Assembly (NCBI GenBank): GCA_029582165.1
Contig: CM055876.1
Coordinates: 31,937,317 to 32,001,316 of the forward strand
Origin: Portulaca oleracea
Lineage: Eukaryota > Streptophyta > Magnoliopsida > Caryophyllales > Portulacaceae
Direction: 5' to 3'
DNA: 64,000 nucleotides
Shown: one piece after another, positions 49,577 through 60,745 of the stretch
Position numbering within the stretch: the stretch's first letter is position 1
Layout of the letters: the number at the start of each line of letters is the position of its first letter
Position numbers and translations under genes: made by a program
Notes under the pieces: model-generated
The model's database searches: none
What the model was told of the DNA's origin: nothing
The model's input: only the letters and a program-made list of their open reading frames with translations

Positions 49577-49654
49577 GACATTGCACCATTAATGTGTTAA
49601 AAACTGACATATATGAATTAAGGTTAACATCAACTGTGATCATGATTGTCAACC

Positions 49655-50276
49655 TCGACGCATATGTTTAGGATTACGATCTCGTTCTGACGAGCATATT
49701 CGTGTTGTTTCATGGTACATGCCAAAGTCGATGATGACCCGGATGAGCAAGCAGAGCAGTGTGCTGACCGCGTTTTCCCTACAAGGATGACGCCAAGGCC
49801 GCTGATCTACATACTCGACAACATCGGCCACGAACACGTGGCTGTGATCAAAGATTTGGGGTTTGACGGGTTTTTGAACCTTCGGATGAAGCTGCTCCCT
49901 GGGGAGCGGTGCAAGTGGCTCGTAGATCAGCTTGACCCCGACACCATGACACTTGACTTGGGTGGGGGTCGACAGATCAAAATAATAGAAGAAGATATTT
50001 TCTTGACGATGGGGCTTCCACGTGGGACGATCCTGATCGGCGAAGAGGGAGTGGGCGGTGCCGACGCAGAAGCAGTTGCCACCTTACTTGCCAAATGGCG
50101 TACCGAGTACAACCTGAACAGCGGCACGCCGAATGTTGCCAAGATGCCCACTCACATCATGTCACTCTGGCCGGCAGCAAAAAGTTCAAACGAAACTTTA
50201 TGTTGTTCATGGTAGCCTCGTTCTACATCTTAACACACGGCGGAATTGCACAAGCGACTTTCTACCGTATGTTGTA
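49655..50276 (+). pseudogene. PMD exon remnant of element C
   Basis: The frame at 49712-50160 reads RPLIYILDNIGHEHVAVIKD, LGFDGFLNLRMKLLPGERCK, WLVDQLDPDTMTL and IIEEDIFLTMGLPRG. This is collinear with the PMD of element B (12640-12870) and with the plant mobile domain pattern. A frameshift near 50170 separates KKFKRNFMLFMVASFY, which continues the domain. No Ulp1 part was found downstream. It is a relic of the gene that B keeps more fully. Confidence 0.75.
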
Positions 50277-50984
50277 GATGTCGCTAACATAGGGATGCGA
50301 CATAGTTTTTGAACAGACAGTGACATATGTAAAAATAAATATATTTTGAACCACATATTGTGTGTATGATCACATGTCAATATACTGTGGTCATTCAATT
50401 TTAATGTAGTACAACACGATCACCCAATAAGCATTGACGTGTTTTATTTCTTAGGTCACGTGGATCGATCAGAATGTATCATATTCATTACAAGTTCGTG
50501 TTTTACGGTCACCATATATGCATTGGCATTAGCTAATTGTTTGTCTAGAGTTTGATGTTGTGTGATTCTACAACGGGTAATGAAGTATTTAAATACTATT
50601 ATGTTTTAAACAATACACTCGTGTCTTGTACGACGGTGTGCGGCCATTTGTGTGATCACATTTCAATATGCTGTAGTCAAACAATGTTATTGTATTACAG
50701 TGTGATCAAGCAAGAAGCATTACCGTATTTCATTGTGTATATATCCTTGACCGGTGCGAATGTCTTATACTCTCTATATGATTCTGTGGGGTTTCTTTTC
50801 TTTTCTTTTTTTTTTTTTTACCAGGATGTCTTGTACGACATCAATGGAACGATTAATTTTTTTGTTTCTAACATATACATGACATGTCCACACTACATAG
50901 AACTGTGATCAAATGCCAAACGTCAACCTATACACACGCAACAACGTATCAAAACGACGTGGATAATATGCAAGGTGTTAATTT

Positions 50985-52020
50985 AAGCAACCATAATGTA
51001 TGTGGTAGCACGACATCAACGGTGTGGTATAACTTTCTTTATTATATAAATACCAAATCAATGACATAGAATGACCCAGGTGGCCAAGTTCAAACATTGC
51101 ATAACAAAAGTTTAAACAATTGCTCACTACAAACCAACGGCGAAGACAAACCATACTAAATTCACAACCAAAAAACACAAAGTGGTGATTTAAACTTCCA
51201 TAATCGTATTGGCCACACCCGCCAATCGCGTGGTCGAACTGTATTTATTATATAAATGCCAAGTCCAACACACAAACTGATCTAAATTCAAATGTTTCTT
51301 AACAAGACATTCATCAATCACTCAATACTGACCCGCACCAATTGCAAAACAACATAAACGAACACCGAAAAAAATCGTACTTCACCCCTCACTGGCTGCG
51401 TTCAGGGCAGGTCCTCAAATTGATTATCTATTGTGATTGGTCACAGTCATAATTGGTGTGGTCAGGCTTTATTTGTTCTATACATGCAAAGTCCCATAAA
51501 GAAACTGACCTAACTTCAAAATTTTCTTAACCAAACGATCGTCAATTGTTCATTACCGACCCGCAACAATTACAAGACAAAATAAACACGTGAATGTTGA
51601 TGTTCATTCCCTCATTGAATGGTCATGGTACCATTTTGAATTTCACATTGGATATGATCATACTTTAATGGAGTGTGATCAAAACTAAAACGCCAACCCA
51701 AACCAGGTGCATATGTCCCTCGTATGTTGCCTATATGTAATCAATCATCGAACACACACCCTCGTGGTGTGGAAACCATGTGCTTTGTTTAACACACACA
51801 CTGTGTTGAGGGTGACCAGTTGAGCAACATCAAACAAACCCCACGACAACGCATTGTAAAAAAAAAAACGCAAAGTGGTGATTTGAAATTCCATAATGAT
51901 ATTGGCCACACCCATCAATGGTGTGGTCGAACTGTATTTATACAAATGCCAATTCCAACACATAAAGTGACCTAGATTCAAATATTTCTTAACCCAAAGT
52001 TCATCAATTGTTCAACACGT
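50985..52020. repeat. Degenerate repeats in the right arm of C
   Basis: Blocks beginning near 50985, 51190, 51450 and 51890 share the order CCATAATNRTATTGGYCACA, GGTGTGGTCGAACTGTATTT, AAATGCCAA and TTCTTAAC. Between 50280 and 50980 I see only AT-rich sequence with scattered GTGTGATCA motifs. Confidence 0.7.
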
Positions 52021-52059
52021 GAGTAGTAGAAATACTTCCACTCCCTACCCCGTTCACTC

Positions 52060-52180
52060 CTCTCGACTGGATGCGTACCGCTATGCACACTAAACCCAGC
52101 CGCTATTGCATACTTCTCGTAAAACAACTTGGCATCAACCAACGTGTTGAATCATTTCCCTATGCTCGGTACAACTGTTT
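52060..52180 (-). pseudogene. FAR1 DNA-binding domain remnant of element C
   Basis: The minus strand reads VVPSIGK, a TGA, then FNTLVDAKLFYEKYAIAAGF and SVHSG. This aligns with DTIEAGRKFYEQYAVSVGFS of element B and with the FAR1 pattern PxxGxxFxs...FYxxYAxxxGF. It occupies the place expected for the first transposase exon in the right arm. Nothing of the catalytic core follows. Confidence 0.75.
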
Positions 52181-52378
52181 CGTCGTCGCACCTTAGCTAG
52201 TAGATCATCACGCTCGACTCGTCACTGTCCGGTACAAGTGGCGACGCTATATAGCTGTGCTGGCTACCTCCCGTAGCACTGCATTGAACAAGCAAAAAAT
52301 GATCGTCCCATTACCCAATTACACATCGAATGCATTAACATAATCATGATGCATAACACATGCCGTTATACGAACCTA

Positions 52379-53130
52379 TGTGATTCATTAGATCTATAAT
52401 GGATGGCTTAATCATCGTGTTGGCACTCGTGGTCGGCGTGGACAGCCCACCACTTGTGCATGTACCCCCCCCCCCCCCCAATCAGTGGCAACATGCTTGG
52501 TGCTTGTGGACAAGATCGACAATACATACTGTTTTCAATGGCACAGTACTAGCGGATGGACTGTCGTGGTTGACGTAAAACACATCTATATTGATTGCGC
52601 CCACATCCATCACATATGAGTGCCACCCACCCCCTAGTGTCCACACATGAACTGTGTGTGGTCAATGCATATATTTTTCAACATCCGATATTTTTGCCAA
52701 GGGTCGACCATACCTACTGTAATTATGATGCAAAACACATACCATTATACGAACGCATGTGATTATCCAGATCTATACTGGATGGCTTAATCATAATATG
52801 GACACCGGATGTCGATGTGGGCAATCGACCACATGTGCATATACCCCCATCAATGTCCACACCTCTGATTCTCGTGGACAAGGTCGACAATACATAATGT
52901 TTTCAAATTCCTGGTAACAACAGATGGGTTGCCATGTCTTACCTAAAACATGGATATTTTGATTGCGAACACATCCACCACATGCGAGTGCCCCATCCTC
53001 CCCAGTGTCCATACACGCAATGTATGTGGTCAATGCATATATTTTTCAACATTTGATGTTTGTGCCAAAGGTCGACCACACGTACTGTTTCAATGGCTAT
53101 TTAATAAACGATGGAATATCATGGCTGACC
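52379..53130. repeat. About 380-bp direct duplication in C
   Basis: The unit starting TGTGATTCATTAGATCTATA (52379) returns as TGTGATTATCCAGATCTATA (52758). Each contains GGATGGCTTAATCAT, GACAATACATA and GTCAATGCATATATTTTTCA. A C run interrupts the first copy at 52466-52479. Confidence 0.85.
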
Positions 53131-53682
53131 TAAAACATTGATATTTCACTAGTACGCATGTTGTAAAAAACATAGCGATGATGGGCGAATACAAACGACT
53201 CCACCCAATACCCTCGTTTCTGGCGCAATCTCTCTCCCGACGTCCATGGACTGGACAACATACTGTATGATGCTATATGCTGGCTGAACAATAATCAGAA
53301 TAGAAGTTCATACCTGTTTGACGCCATTTTTAATTGATACGTATGGTGAAGATCTAATTGCTTCGTTAGACTGCAGTGTAATTCGCTTAAATGTGATGCA
53401 ACCCTCCAGGAACAGCCTCCAACATGCAATCTTCTATTTTTGGCCATAATAATATCACATTCAATACCTCCCCTGATACCTTCCGTTTTTTTTATAACTA
53501 AATGGATTCTGTAATTTTTTTTTTTTGGAAGCAAAACCACTAGTTGTTTTGTAATTTTAGTGGTTTTCTATCATTTTGGCACATGTGTGTCAAATTAATC
53601 TCAGACGTTAGATTATATTGGATGGCCAGGATCATCTCTTCCTACCTTCCTACATGAAGCTCCTTCCTACTGAATCCGTTCC

Positions 53683-53686
<4 letters not shown>

Positions 53687-53740
<54 letters not shown>

Positions 53741-53885
53741 TCAGTTGCAATTTAAGCCTACGAAATGGAATATTTTGATTATTAAGCCTATCATTTGGAA
53801 TTTGTTAAAAAAGGGTTGACCACTTGAAATACCCAATAGTTGGTGTCTACCATTTGGAATTTCCTAATAAATAATTAAAGGACTA

Positions 53886-53950
<65 letters not shown>
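53687..53950. repeat. Two TA microsatellites around a 150-bp spacer
   Basis: TA tracts at 53687-53740 and 53890-53950 enclose a spacer (53741-53889) with TTGCAATTTAAGCCTA and GTTGGTGTCTACCATTT. The same spacer, without TA tracts, recurs at 58383-58507. The spacer may be pre-insertion host sequence or a small repeat. Confidence 0.85.
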
Positions 53951-53953
<3 letters not shown>

Positions 53954-54476
53954 CGAATCCGGTAGGAAGAGACTTTAGGTACGACGGTAGGAAGGAATAA
54001 TCTCATGCATTATATCTCGATCCGGCGGATGAAATTAAATCGTTTGCACATGTACACTTTTAAGTTGAAAACCACTTTATAAAAGTCAACCGAGCGCCGT
54101 ATAAAACAAACCAAACTCACATTACATTATAAAGTGCGTATTCATAACTAACATAATGCAATACATTAAACTGACAACCACAAAATTGATTAAATTACTA
54201 ATAATGTTGACTACCCACATGCCAAACACACCAAGTTGATTCTAACAAAGTTGATTAAATTACTAACAAAGTTGATTAAATTATTAAAACTGATATCAGG
54301 GAGGCCACTAAGTTTGATACCCACATGCCAAACACACCAAGTTTCACCATGGATATGATAATGCACCATGTCCAAAACAGACCATTCAGGTCTAAATAAT
54401 TACATCTAATGCTAATGTCCTATCCAACAAAACTAGAATGTGGTGACTAGAATGTGGTGCGTCAATGTCGAGGCCT

Positions 54477-54572
54477 TTAATCACCTGTGTCACCCTGTTT
54501 TTTGGACCGTTCCCTGGCCCAATGAGCAGTCTGTTCCACCAATTCATCCCTGAGCGAATTCTCCTTGTGCAT
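54477..54572 (-). other. Possible terminal exon inside element D
   Basis: A 31-residue reading MHKENSLRDELVEQTAHWAR continues as ERSKKQGDTGD and ends at TAA. It has a protein-like composition and could be the tail of a captured or transposon gene. I cannot assign it to a family. Confidence 0.25.
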
Positions 54573-56935
54573 GGCAAAGTCGTAACATACGCAATGACTT
54601 CACCCTTGCTTCCCGACATACAAACGATTAAAGGAATCATCAGTCAGCAACGCGCAGAAGAACTAATTGGGTATTATAGCCCCTCACACAGGAAAGCAAT
54701 AATACACAGTAAGTAATACATATAACCCCCTTAATAGGGGCGCACCAATTTGTCTATCAAGGTGCCACCTTAATACAGGCTTATCAGGTTGATGTACATT
54801 GCCCGACAACAAATATATCTACGAAGGAGCCACCATATATAACTATATCGAATGGAGTGCAGATTATATATATGTGTGACCACACTGTAGAAATAATGTG
54901 CCCAAACAGTGATTGTTTTGTGCACGCAATGAAGTACTTTTATGTGATCACCCTATGAACACATGACCAACCTAATACCAACTGTCCAATTTGTTGTACA
55001 ATGCCCGGCCACACACATGTATATTAATAGGATGACAAAGTTAGAAGGTGTATGACCACATAGTGAATAATGGATGGCCATCTAGTTAAATTATTGTGCG
55101 GGCAACTATGTGGCCATTTGTGACCGCATTGAGCGATAACTGTGGCCACATTATGTCAATCAAGCATTCCTAACAAAGTGCAGTATAAGAATGACTCAAA
55201 CAAGTGAAAAACATATACTGTGATTGGATTTCTTTGCTATGATTCGTGTCATGAATTAGGGTCGACACAATTTTTAATCAACGTGGGTGCAAAGTATGAC
55301 TACGTGGGACAAAAATGTGAAACTAGTGTGGGCATATGGTGAATGTATTGTGCACGCAACAAGTCCATATATGTGACAACACTATGTACCCTTTGTGACG
55401 ACACTAGGTATTGTGGAGTGTGTGTGACCACATAGTGAACCACGGATGGCCATCTGGTTATATTATTGTCCGTGTATATATGTAACCATTTGTGGCTACA
55501 TTGTGCAACAACTATGGCCACAATGTAAATCAAGTATTTATGGCAAAATGCATTCCAATAATGACTCCAGCATGTGAACAACATATACTATGATCAGTTT
55601 TCTTTGCCATGATTCGTGTTCTGAATTAAGGTCGCCAGAATTTTTAGTCATTATGGCTTATGGGTGCAGAGTGTCAATGTGTGTGTGAGCTAACTGTGAA
55701 CTAAGTGTGACCATTTGGTGAAAGCATTGCGCGGGAAACATGTCCATATATGTGATCACCACACTGTGTAACCATCATGACCACACTGAATACTTTAAGT
55801 CGCACGTACAATAATATTCGGATGGTTGAAACTGTATCCGATAAGCAAACACAATCTTAGCTATGGAGGTGGGATGACACGAACTATTATTGGTTTGTAA
55901 ACTCACATCGTTTCTCTTGAATCCGGTCAACCAGTTCCTCGATTGCCTGGAAAAAGATTCCATGTGTCACATACAGTAGACCCTACTGTCATTGCCTCGA
56001 TCGACGAATCCCCTCCCCATGCCTAGTCGTGTCCTTGCATACCCTTCCATTACTCAACTCCCTCCGTACCGATTCTATATTGATCACGAACCATATTCAA
56101 CACATACACCATACATATCAAAAGACGGTATTTCCAGACAATGAGCATGACTACAATATGTTTGGAGATAACTATGATCACATGTGTGGATAATGTGGTC
56201 AACAAGTGACCACGTTTAGGAATGATACAAGAGTGGCTACAATATGATTCCTGTTATACATATCAAAAGATGGTATATCTACACAATCAGCATGACTACA
56301 ACCAAATTTGGTGACCATTATGACCACACTGTTTAGATTATGTGGCCAACAAGTGACCAAACTTAGGAATGATACAAGAGTGGCCACACTATGATGCTTG
56401 TTGGCGTCACTTAACTGTGCCATATTACAACCATCTTCCTACGTCAATAAGCCAAGCACCTTCACCTACCACTCTATCGATTTGGCCCGGATCACTTATA
56501 CTACTAAATATACTTGCCAACAAAATCACAAACAACATGATCGACAACATTTCCCACCACACATGACCAACTCTATGTAACTTCGAACTGAAATGTAACA
56601 TGGAATCGATTCATGATATGTGACCAGACTTCTCTGTTATTCTGACCACACTTGCTTCCAACGTGACATCCACACATAACATCATGACCCGATGGAAAAT
56701 GAACCTAACCACATTCATATTCTTTCCAACAATTCACCTCCAACTACTTGAAGCATTTATCAAAGACATGAAAGTGTACATTTGAACATGAGGTGTGGCC
56801 AACTGGTCTTGTCCACACTGTTATTCAATTTGACCACACATTGTACATCAATACACCACATACGGAATCACAGTTCGTGACATATGACCTCACAGCTACA
56901 CAATTGCAATTGGTGGGAGGTTGACCTACGTATTT

Positions 56936-57013
56936 GCTCCTGCTCCCCCAATGTCGGCGTCGATGTCTGTCTTTGAGCCCTCGCAGCCTGCCATTTCTTT
57001 TGTTTTGATAATA
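56936..57013 (-). other. Possible first exon in the right arm of D
   Basis: Near 57000 on the minus strand MAGCEGSKTDIDADIGGAGA is followed by AAT AC and a GTAGGT donor-like site. The position matches where a right-arm transposase gene would begin. Nothing downstream supports it further. Confidence 0.25.
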
Positions 57014-57568
57014 AAATTGTTCCCAATTAGAAATTTATGACCCATGGTAGCATACATGGGAGCAAAGCATACAAAATTTCTGAAAATTGGTGCAAAGCTT
57101 ACGAAATTTCTGGAAATTGGTGCAAAGCTTGAAAATATCAAGCCCTAATTATGATATGAGTTGGGTTATTCAACATTAATACCTTGTCGTTGATCGAGGC
57201 CAGTACTCACCAGCTACTAACAGGGGGTCAAAAATCCTTGGTTTCAGCGCTAAATTTCGCCGTTGACTGGTATGAGTCGCCAGAGTCGTGGCAAAGTCAC
57301 CGACGGTCTGTTGTAACTATTCTCTCACAGTCCTCATCGTGCCACAATTAAGGAAATTTGATGAAGATGGAAATAAAGAAAAAATCTTTTAATCCCCCAA
57401 ATCATGCAAAAGAATCAATTATTTTCCCTTTTCTGCTAACTAAATCACACGTGTGGTGGTTTTAGGGGGATTGATTAGTGGTTTTGATTTCAACCATTAG
57501 ATCAAGATTTAACGTGCCAGATTGATCCTTCCTACCTTCCCACCTAAAGTCTCTTCCTACCAGATTCG

Positions 57569-57571
<3 letters not shown>

Positions 57572-57625
<54 letters not shown>

Positions 57626-57634
57626 TATATATAT
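57572..57634. repeat. TA microsatellite between D and E
   Basis: A TA tract with one GA interruption joins the right end of D to the left end of E. Confidence 0.95.
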
Positions 57635-57859
57635 AAGAATGACAGTTTGGTGAGAAGGTGAGAAGGGATGTACATCAAGTATCGTAGAGATGGACATCAT
57701 ATATCGCAGAGATGGACATCAAGCTTGCATGGATAGTTGATGTCTCCCTGATGTTGACCATGCAAACTTGATGTCCATATCTGCAATATATGATGTCCAT
57801 CTCTATGATACTTGATGTCCATCTCTTCTCACCAAAATGTCATTCTCATATTATCTGTT

Positions 57860-57862
<3 letters not shown>
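57635..57862. mobile_element. Element E: miniature MULE relative
   Basis: The 228-bp element is almost a palindrome. Inverted arms share GAATGACAKTTTGGTGAGAA and then repeated GATGTCCAT/ATGGACATC units. The right terminus (inverted) GGGAACAGATAATATGAG matches the ends of A and B. TA tracts flank it on both sides (57572-57634 and 57863-57906). Confidence 0.85.
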
Positions 57863-57912
<50 letters not shown>

Positions 57913-58033
57913 CTGGGTCTTTTGAGATTAGGGTTCATCGGTGCTTGTGGGTGGAGCTGGAATTCAAGTTTTATCAATTTGGAAGATTGAGTTTCTGGGG
58001 TTTAATCCAGTATGAAAGATTTCAATCAAAGAT

Positions 58034-58255
58034 TTGAATGGAAGAAGAAATCAAGGTTCTTATGCTTCTGGGTACCTGATGCTGTTTTGCTTAATGTTAT
58101 TGGGTACTCTTTTCGATCCTTTGACTCGTGCCTCTCCAACTCTATTCTCTGTAAGTTGTTGTTGTTCTTTCTTAGTTTTTGCCCATCAGTTGTTAGGATC
58201 AGTAGGAGGAGGAGGGGGTTCAGAAGCAGGACAAGCAAAGGAAAGGTGTTCTTGA
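58034..58255 (+). other. Small open frame, doubtful
   Basis: A 73-codon frame has two hydrophobic stretches (LMLFCLMLLGTLF and SVSCCCSFLVFAHQLL) and a GGGGG run. Another overlapping frame (58012-58269) is equally open, so coding is uncertain. No family was recognised. Confidence 0.15.
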
Positions 58256-58382
58256 AAGTCCTTGGATGAAGCAACAGAAAAAGAGGAATTAGTCATCCCT
58301 TGAAACACTAAAATAAGACCCTAATTTATAGAAGAAGAGGAATTAGTCATCTTTTTTTTTATAAATTTTTTATACTTAACGT

Positions 58383-58507
58383 CAGTTGCAATTTAAGCCT
58401 ATAGAATGAAATATTTTTGTTATTAAGCCTACCATTTAGAATTTGTTAAAAAGGTGTTGATCACTTAAAATATTCAATAGTTGGTGTCTACCATTTAGAA
58501 TTTCCCT
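58383..58507. repeat. Copy of the 53741-53889 spacer
   Basis: TCAGTTGCAATTTAAGCCTA, TTATTAAGCCTACCATTT and AGTTGGTGTCTACCATTT are shared in the same order with the spacer between C and D. Confidence 0.8.
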
Positions 58508-58600
58508 TATTTATTTCATATACGAATAATTTAGGGAGAAGATATGCTAGAACTTACTTCATCTTCTTTTCCCCTATTCCAAAAAAAAAAAGAAAAAAAA

Positions 58601-58753
58601 TTTAGGAAATGTCAAATTTATGGATAAATAAATTGGATTGGATAATTTTTAACAAACTTTATGAAAACTTATAAAAAATTACCAAAGTAAAAAAAGAAAT
58701 TTTTTTATTTAACTTCTACCAATTATTTTTTTATCCGTCAAGTTAACACACCC
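58601..58753. mobile_element. Tourist-like MITE remnant
   Basis: Inverted, it reads GGGTGTGTTAACTTGACGG and later AAATTTGACATTTCC, similar throughout to 36308-36422. Its CCC end lies inside the target of the next element. Confidence 0.6.
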
Positions 58754-58759
58754 TCGGTA

Positions 58760-60166
58760 GAGTAAATTACATTTACCTAACCTGACATTTGTGGTAATAG
58801 TTTTTTGCACACCCGACATTTGTGAAATAATTTTCACCTTATCTGACATTAAATGTTCATAAATTTAAATCTCTTAAGATATTTTATAGGGTAAATTGCT
58901 CTCTAGTGTTGGGCTTAAGATTGGGCTTAAGATTGGGCTTAAGATGAGATGTTTTTTTTACAACTAGGTGTTGCCATCAATTAACTTGGTTTGACCAAGA
59001 ATTTATTTTTGATTAAAATTTGATAAAAGCAAGTAGACCTGCTGTTGATGTAACATATCTGATGTGACATGTCTGATGTATTTAAAATAAGTAGTCGGTG
59101 AACTTCAATGTAGATTAACCAAAAACAATGAGGTGGTAAATCCAGACATAACTTTGTTAACATGAACTTATTATGGGTTGACTGTCCATTGTAGGTTAAC
59201 CCAGATCAATGAGGTGATTAACCCAAAATACAGTAGGTTAACATGAACTTGTTCTGGGTTAACCGTGCATGGTGTCCATGTTGAGTGCTTTATGTTAGCA
59301 TCATTACCCATATGACATATCTTCATAACCCTAAAGCATAACTTATGTAGTTTTTACTTCATTAATTACCAATTTCAGTATACAAACCTTATGTTGGAAC
59401 TATGCGTTAGGAGTACGTGAAGTTCATTGTAGTTAACCTGCCGATGATGTGATTAACAAAAATCTGATGGGTTAACAAGTTGAACGAATAGGGTAACTGC
59501 AAACGCAATTTTAATTTGTTAAACATTCCTTTCCTATCATTACACCTATGCATATAGGTTGGGCTCTACTAAAAATTACCAAACTGTAAATGTTTTCTTG
59601 GTCAAATGTGAGTTTGATTGATAGCAACACCAAGTTGTAAAGAAGTCCTCATTGTAAATAAATCTTAAGCCCAACACCACAAAGCAATTAACCCTATTTT
59701 ATAATTGATTTTTGTTGGATTTTCTGGTGTAACATTAAAAATATAAATATGAATTACTATTTTACCCTTGATATTAATTCGTATGACTTTCAATTAAATA
59801 TGAATTGACTTTTTACCCTTAATATTAATTCATATGGCATTTACAGGGTAGTGTTGAAGAAGAAGAGTGTGAGAGGAATTGATTGTTGGTGTTTTCTATT
59901 TGGAGTTTCGACACACATTTTTCTATACAAAACAATAAAAAGGGTCATTTACATCATTTTCTTCTCAATATTATGGGCAACATGGTAAATTCATATAGTC
60001 ATATAGGGATATTATTGTATTTTCTCATTTCCGATAAGAAATAACCGGATTTTATCACTAAGAATCACTTTCACTTAATGTCAGGTAAGGTGAAAATTAT
60101 TTCATAAATGTCGTGTATACAAAAATTATTACCACAAATGTCAGGTAAGGTAAATGTAATTTACTC
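58760..60166. mobile_element. MULE element, GAGTWAATTACATTTA family
   Basis: Inverted arms of about 90 bp begin GAGTAAATTACATTTACC and include CCTGACATTTGTGGTAATA. The 9-bp target is CCCTCGGTA (58751-58759) and CCCTCGCTA (60167-60175), one mismatch. It is related to 25876-26401. A second MITE is nested inside at 58889-59694. It ends only about 580 bp before the start codon of the Tim17-family gene. Confidence 0.85.
58889..59694. mobile_element. Nested MULE-type MITE
   Basis: GGGTAAATTGCTCTCTAGTG and the inverted GGGTTAATTGCTTTGTGGTG continue with TTGGGCTTAAGATT on both ends. The target TATTTTATA is duplicated exactly (58880-58888, 59695-59703). The interior repeats GGGTTAAC/GTTAACC blocks and has no coding frame. 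Confidence 0.9.
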
Positions 60167-60175
60167 CCCTCGCTA

Positions 60176-60745
60176 GTCGGTCCCTCTACTCTTCCAAACC
60201 TCCAAGCAGCATCCTTAAAAAAAAAAAAAAAATTCCCTCCGAGCAGCGAATCCGTCTCACCATTCGTAAAGTTTGATTTATCTTTCTGTAAACTCCGTCT
60301 CTCTTTCTCTCTGTACCCATAATCAGCCAGAGCCACCAACGTCCCGCCGTGACATCTAGCCGGCACCGCCACCGCCACCGCCACCGCCACCGTATCTTGA
60401 GGGACCAGAAGAGCTGTGGTTTTCGCTCTAATTGGTAAATTTACTCAGAATTAGTGAGATGGGTTTTGCCCCAAATCGCTATTTTGTTTGAAAAATTGAT
60501 GTTAGCAATGTGTTTGGTTTAAAGTCGAAATAGTTTAATGACAAAGATAACAAAAACAAGTATATGATTGTATTTTTGACATTGTGAGATAGATAAGGGC
60601 TATTTTATTCGCTGAAATCACCAAAGAACAAATCCCTGAATCGAAGCCTCCCAAAAATTTAGTTAATGTTCCACCCTCTAATTCTCATTTTCTCCATTTC
60701 CAGCTGCAAATATCACCTTCATACCCGTTATATTCTGGTCAGAGT
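60176..60745 (+). promoter_or_regulatory. 5' region of the Tim17-family gene with a probable leader intron
   Basis: CT-rich leader-like sequence (TCTCTCTTTCTCTCTGTACC) and a CCACCG run at 60364-60390 precede a candidate untranslated intron 60435-60703 (TTG|GTAAAT to TTTCCAG|CTG). No clear TATA box was seen. The promoter must lie in or next to the MULE that ends at 60166. Confidence 0.5.

Larger units (their letters stand above)
48127..53682. mobile_element. Element C: internally deleted PMD/FAR1 MULE, 5.6 kb
   Basis: The left end GGAAACAGATCCAGTAGGAA and the inverted right end GGAACGGATTCAGTAGGAAG continue for about 80 bp (both with TGGCCATCCAAT and a GAGATTA-like block). The right side borders a TA tract. 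The left arm keeps a PMD exon and the right arm keeps the FAR1 finger start. The Ulp1 and transposase cores are missing. Much of the rest is tandem-repeated DNA rich in GTGTGGTCA on the left and its complement on the right. Confidence 0.85.
53951..57571. mobile_element. Element D: non-autonomous MULE, 3.6 kb
   Basis: The left GAACGAATCCGGTAGGAAGA and inverted right GAACGAATCTGGTAGGAAGA ends share GACTTTAGGT and GGTAGGAAGGA and sit between TA tracts. The interior is dominated by TGACCACA motifs and tandem units. A duplication of about 380 bp is at 55050-55680, and one of about 146 bp at 56113-56400. Two small candidate exons on the minus strand are noted separately. No PMD, Ulp1 or transposase core was found. 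Confidence 0.85.
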
